NCBI GenBank assembly: GCA_900752545.1
Contig: CAADVS010000096.1
Span: 1 to 8,412 of the forward strand
Source of the DNA: an uncultured Collinsella sp.
GTDB taxonomy: Bacteria; Actinomycetota; Coriobacteriia; Coriobacteriales; Coriobacteriaceae
DNA length: 8,412 bases
Direction: 5' to 3'
The notes beneath the pieces are model-generated. The model searched no databases, was not told the DNA's origin, and was given only the letters and a program-made list of their open reading frames with translations. The position numbers were made by a program, and so were the translations under genes. Below, piece by piece: positions 6,765-8,412 of this stretch; the first letter of the stretch is position 1; the number at the start of each line of letters is the position of its first letter.

Positions 6765-8105
6765 GTGCCAAAAAAGACTGAGAGCACGGGTACTGGGCTG
6801 GAATCCTACGTTGCAAAGCTCATGGGCAACGGCTCAAACAGGACTTCGGTAACCGAGGACGAGATTCAGGTCGCCCTGAAGGATATCGATGTTTCTGATG
6901 AGCAGCTCAACGCGGTGTATTCCGCGCTGCGCAACAGCGGCATCCAGATTATCTCCGCGAGCGGAAACGACGACGCCCCGATGGGCGTCGACGATGACGA
7001 TAACGATACCGACGATTTCGACGATGACGAGCACGATTCCGGCTCGCTTGACGATCACGAGCTTAAGATGGCCCGCCAGGCCGATGCCGAGATGGGCTCT
7101 TCCAAGAGCAAGAAGAAGCGTACCGTGCGCACGTCTCGTTCGCGTTCGCGCGTGCGCGGCATCGATGCTTCCACGGTGATGCTGACCGGCGACCCGGTTC
7201 GTATGTACCTCAAGGAGATCGGTAAGGTCGACCTGCTGACCGCATCTGAAGAGGTCGATCTGGCCATGAAGATCGAGGCCGGTCTCGAGGCTACCGAGAA
7301 GCTCGAGGCTGCCGATGCGGGCGAGATTGAACTCACGCGCGCCGAGATGCGTCGTCTTACGCGTATCGAGAACGTTGGTCTTGAGGCCAAGCAGGCGCTC
7401 ATCAGCGCAAACCTGCGTCTGGTCGTCTCCATCGCCAAGCGCTATGTCGGCCGTGGCATGCTGTTCCTGGATCTGATCCAGGAGGGCAACCTCGGTCTGA
7501 TCCGCGCCGTCGAGAAGTTCGACTACCAGAAGGGCTTCAAGTTCTCCACGTACGCCACGTGGTGGATTCGTCAGGCCATTACGCGCGCTATTGCCGACCA
7601 GGCCCGTACTATCCGTATTCCCGTGCACATGGTCGAGACCATCAACAAGCTCGTCCGTGTGCAGCGCCAGCTCCTCCAGGACCTGGGCCGCGACCCGACC
7701 CCCGAGGAGATCGGTGCCGAGATGGACATGAGCGCCGACCGCGTCCGCGAGATTCAGAAGATTTCGCAGGAGCCCGTGTCGCTTGAGACCCCGATCGGCG
7801 AGGAAGAGGATTCCCAGCTGGGCGACTTCATCGAGGACTCCCAGGCTATCGTTCCGCCCGATGCCGCCAGCTTCTCCATGCTGCAGGAGCAGCTCACCCA
7901 GGTGCTCGATTCGCTTGCCGATCGCGAGCGCAAGGTTATCGAGCTGCGCTTTGGCCTTGTCGACGGACATCCCCGCACGCTCGAGGAAGTCGGTCGCGAG
8001 TTTGGCGTCACGCGCGAGCGTATCCGCCAGATCGAGTCCAAGACCCTGGCCAAGCTCCGCCACCCGAGCCGCAGCAGCAAGCTCAAGGACTACATCGAAA
8101 GCTAG
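6765..8105 (+). CDS. rpoD: primary RNA polymerase sigma factor (RpoD/SigA/HrdB)
   Basis: This is the housekeeping sigma factor that directs RNA polymerase to -35/-10 promoters. The protein is 446 residues. The N-terminal part (about 27-65) resembles a sigma 1.1-like helical segment, followed by a strongly acidic stretch (76-98, runs of Asp) and then a strongly basic one (112-132, KSKKKR then Arg/Ser repeats). Region 1.2 is DPVRMYLKEIG (143-153). Region 2 (about 207-282) includes NLRLVVSIAKRYVGRGM, DLIQEGNLGL and KFSTYATWWIRQAI, the -10 recognition and melting helices. Region 3 starts RTIRIPVHMVE and includes GRDPTPEEI. Region 4.2 has the -35 binding helix-turn-helix TLEEVGREFGVTRERIRQIE (405-424), ending LRHPSR. 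All regions are intact. The start is GTG at 6765, with AAGGGAGA at 6753-6760 four bases upstream. Codon use is again strongly biased, as in infB. A strong terminator follows nine bases after the stop. HrdB-like group 1 identity is clear; full group 2 paralogues usually lack the long N-terminal tail. Confidence 0.97.
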   Translation: MPKKTESTGTGLESYVAKLMGNGSNRTSVTEDEIQVALKDIDVSDEQLNAVYSALRNSGIQIISASGNDDAPMGVDDDDNDTDDFDDDEHDSGSLDDHELKMARQADAEMGSSKSKKKRTVRTSRSRSRVRGIDASTVMLTGDPVRMYLKEIGKVDLLTASEEVDLAMKIEAGLEATEKLEAADAGEIELTRAEMRRLTRIENVGLEAKQALISANLRLVVSIAKRYVGRGMLFLDLIQEGNLGLIRAVEKFDYQKGFKFSTYATWWIRQAITRAIADQARTIRIPVHMVETINKLVRVQRQLLQDLGRDPTPEEIGAEMDMSADRVREIQKISQEPVSLETPIGEEEDSQLGDFIEDSQAIVPPDAASFSMLQEQLTQVLDSLADRERKVIELRFGLVDGHPRTLEEVGREFGVTRERIRQIESKTLAKLRHPSRSSKLKDYIES

Positions 8106-8114
8106 TCAAGCAAG

Positions 8115-8150
8115 AAGCGCCCTCAAGCACATCCGCTTGGGGGCGCTTTT
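8115..8150 (+). terminator. intrinsic terminator of rpoD
   Basis: A 14-bp stem (8115-8128 with 8135-8148; 13 Watson-Crick pairs and one G-U pair) closes a 6-base loop and runs straight into TTTT at 8147-8150. It starts ten bases after the rpoD stop. The reverse orientation has only AA at the left, so it is mainly a forward terminator. It should end the rpoD transcript and insulate the downstream repeat and tRNA. Confidence 0.93.
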
Positions 8151-8157
8151 ATGTAGT

Positions 8158-8183
8158 CATTGGGGACGTTCTTGAACGACTAG
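8158..8183 (+). repeat. repeat copy A
   Basis: This 26-base direct copy differs from copy B at two positions (8171 and 8177, C here against T in B) and from the reverse complement of copy C at one (8174). A and C are therefore the closest pair. Confidence 0.85.
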
Positions 8184-8184
8184 G

Positions 8185-8210
8185 CATTGGGGACGTTTTT
8201 GAATGACTAG
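8185..8210 (+). repeat. repeat copy B
   Basis: This is the second direct copy, offset 27 bp from A, with 24 of 26 bases identical. It carries a TTTTT run at 8196-8200 that A lacks. Its last four bases (CTAG) are shared with the inverted copy C. Confidence 0.85.
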
Positions 8211-8232
8211 TCGTTTAAGAACGTCCCCAATG
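8207..8232 (-). repeat. repeat copy C (inverted)
   Basis: Read on the minus strand this copy matches A at 25 of 26 bases and B at 23 of 26. The similarity to A continues for four more bases (to 8236). It is the arm shared by both possible hairpins. Confidence 0.85.
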
Positions 8233-8240
8233 ACTAGGTC

Positions 8241-8260
8241 GGAAAATTTCTAAAAAAGTT
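8241..8260 (+). promoter_or_regulatory. A/T-rich upstream (UP-like) element
   Basis: A 20-base A/T-rich tract with A and T runs (GGAAAATTTC, TAAAAAAGTT) lies immediately before the -35 hexamer, in otherwise GC-rich DNA. Such tracts bind the RNA polymerase alpha C-terminal domain and are typical of strong stable-RNA promoters. Function is inferred from position and composition. Confidence 0.5.
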
Positions 8261-8261
8261 C

Positions 8262-8289
8262 TTGCCCTTCGCCCAATCGTCCGTATAAT
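8262..8289 (+). promoter_or_regulatory. promoter of the tRNA-Asn gene
   Basis: The -35 hexamer TTGCCC (8262-8267) and a perfect -10 hexamer TATAAT (8284-8289) are separated by 16 bp. Transcription would begin near 8296, giving a leader of about 24 bases before the mature tRNA at 8320, to be removed by RNase P. It is the best sigma-70-type promoter in the window and a direct target for the sigma factor encoded just upstream. Confidence 0.8.
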
Positions 8290-8319
8290 TAACTTCGTTG
8301 CTTGAGAGCACGCACCTAT

Positions 8320-8394
8320 TCCTCGGTAGCTCAATGGTAGAGCACGCGGCTGTTAACCGCGCTGTTGTAGGTTCGAGTCCTACCCGGGGAGCCA
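8320..8394 (+). tRNA. tRNA-Asn (anticodon GTT)
   Basis: A complete cloverleaf can be drawn. The acceptor stem TCCTCGG (8320-8326) pairs with CCGGGGA (8384-8390), with one T-G pair. The D stem is GCTC/GAGC (8329-8332 with 8340-8343). The anticodon stem is CGCGG/CCGCG (8345-8349 with 8357-8361) around the loop CTGTTAA, giving anticodon GTT at 8352-8354 for asparagine. The T arm is GTAGG-TTCGAGT-CCTAC (8367-8383). The discriminator base is G8391, and the 3' CCA (8392-8394) is encoded. The tRNA is 75 bases. A TTTTT run follows at 8398-8402 without a clear separate hairpin, so either termination is weak or more RNA genes follow outside the window. Confidence 0.97.
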
Positions 8395-8412
8395 GACTTT
8401 TTCAGCCCATTC

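Larger units (their letters stand above)
8154..8237. repeat. composite REP/BIME-like repeat of three 27-bp units
   Basis: Three related 27-bp units lie end to end: A (8157-8183, +), B (8184-8210, +) and C (8211-8237, inverted). Each ends in CTAG, at 8180-8183, 8207-8210 and 8234-8237, exactly 27 bp apart. The core shared by A and B is CATTGGGGACGTT. A 30-base arm at 8154-8183 pairs with 8207-8236 with 29 Watson-Crick pairs and one G-U pair, leaving a 23-base loop that contains most of B. B and C also form a near-perfect 48-bp palindrome (8185-8232, 21 of 24 positions matching). No coding function is evident. It sits exactly between the rpoD terminator and the tRNA promoter. The design resembles REP/BIME elements spread by RAYT-type transposases, many of which carry GGGGAC cores; that link is inference. 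Confidence 0.85.

Noticed and set aside
6834..8063. 409-codon open frame on the minus strand inside rpoD
   Set aside because: It mirrors the biased codons of the sigma factor (GAG/CTC, GAC/GTC pairs), giving a Leu/Asp/Val-rich sequence with no domain.
8154..8237. CRISPR array
   Set aside because: Units are directly adjacent without unique spacers, one is inverted, and no cas gene is in view. The pattern is that of a palindromic repeat, not repeat-spacer.
8320..8394. tRNA gene as an integration site (att) for a mobile element
   Set aside because: tRNA genes often serve as attachment sites, but only 18 bases follow it and no integrase or duplicated 3' tRNA end is visible.
8398..8402. terminator of tRNA-Asn
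   Set aside because: The T run is present but no separate GC-rich hairpin precedes it apart from the tRNA itself, and the window ends ten bases later, so termination cannot be judged.

Overview
The window reads as a conserved housekeeping region of a high-GC Gram-positive bacterium. Codon choice (GC-rich third positions, GAG and AAG preferred), an infB-rbfA-nrnA-truB-ribF gene order, a long SigA/HrdB-like sigma factor with an acidic-then-basic N-terminal tail, and a tRNA gene with encoded CCA all fit the Actinomycetota. Overall feel points to the Coriobacteriia (Collinsella or relatives). The phylum is fairly secure; the class and genus are inference from protein and repeat style, not from a database match.

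Layout: bases 1-4547 hold the distal part of a translation and RNA-maturation operon, all on the + strand: the 3' part of infB (initiation factor IF2), rbfA (30S maturation), nrnA (DHH-family nanoRNase/pAp phosphatase), truB (tRNA pseudouridine-55 synthase) and ribF (FAD synthetase). dnaG (primase) is fused onto the end of this run by an 8-base overlap with ribF and a GTG start. Junctions are tight (11 bp gap, 8 bp overlap, 15 bp gap, 4 bp ATGA overlap, 8 bp overlap), so the six genes probably form one transcript. A 110-bp gap (6655-6764) then precedes rpoD, the primary sigma factor, which has its own ribosome binding site and a possible extended -10 promoter. A strong intrinsic terminator (8115-8150) closes rpoD.

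From 8154 to 8237 lies the one clearly non-housekeeping element: three 27-bp units related to CATTGGGGACGTTC, two direct and one inverted, each ending in CTAG. They can fold into two mutually exclusive long hairpins. This looks like a REP/BIME-like interspersed repeat inserted between the rpoD terminator and the next promoter. The window closes with a good consensus promoter having an A/T-rich upstream tract (8241-8289) and a complete tRNA-Asn(GTT) gene (8320-8394).

Functionally the genes join translation initiation (IF2, RbfA), RNA modification and nanoRNA turnover (TruB, NrnA), flavin cofactor synthesis (RibF), replication priming (DnaG) and global transcription initiation (RpoD). The primase-sigma pair recalls the classical rpsU-dnaG-rpoD macromolecular synthesis operon, but rpsU is absent and the pair is attached to the infB cluster. 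I see no defence system, CRISPR array, prophage or transposase gene; the most intriguing feature is the repeat element.
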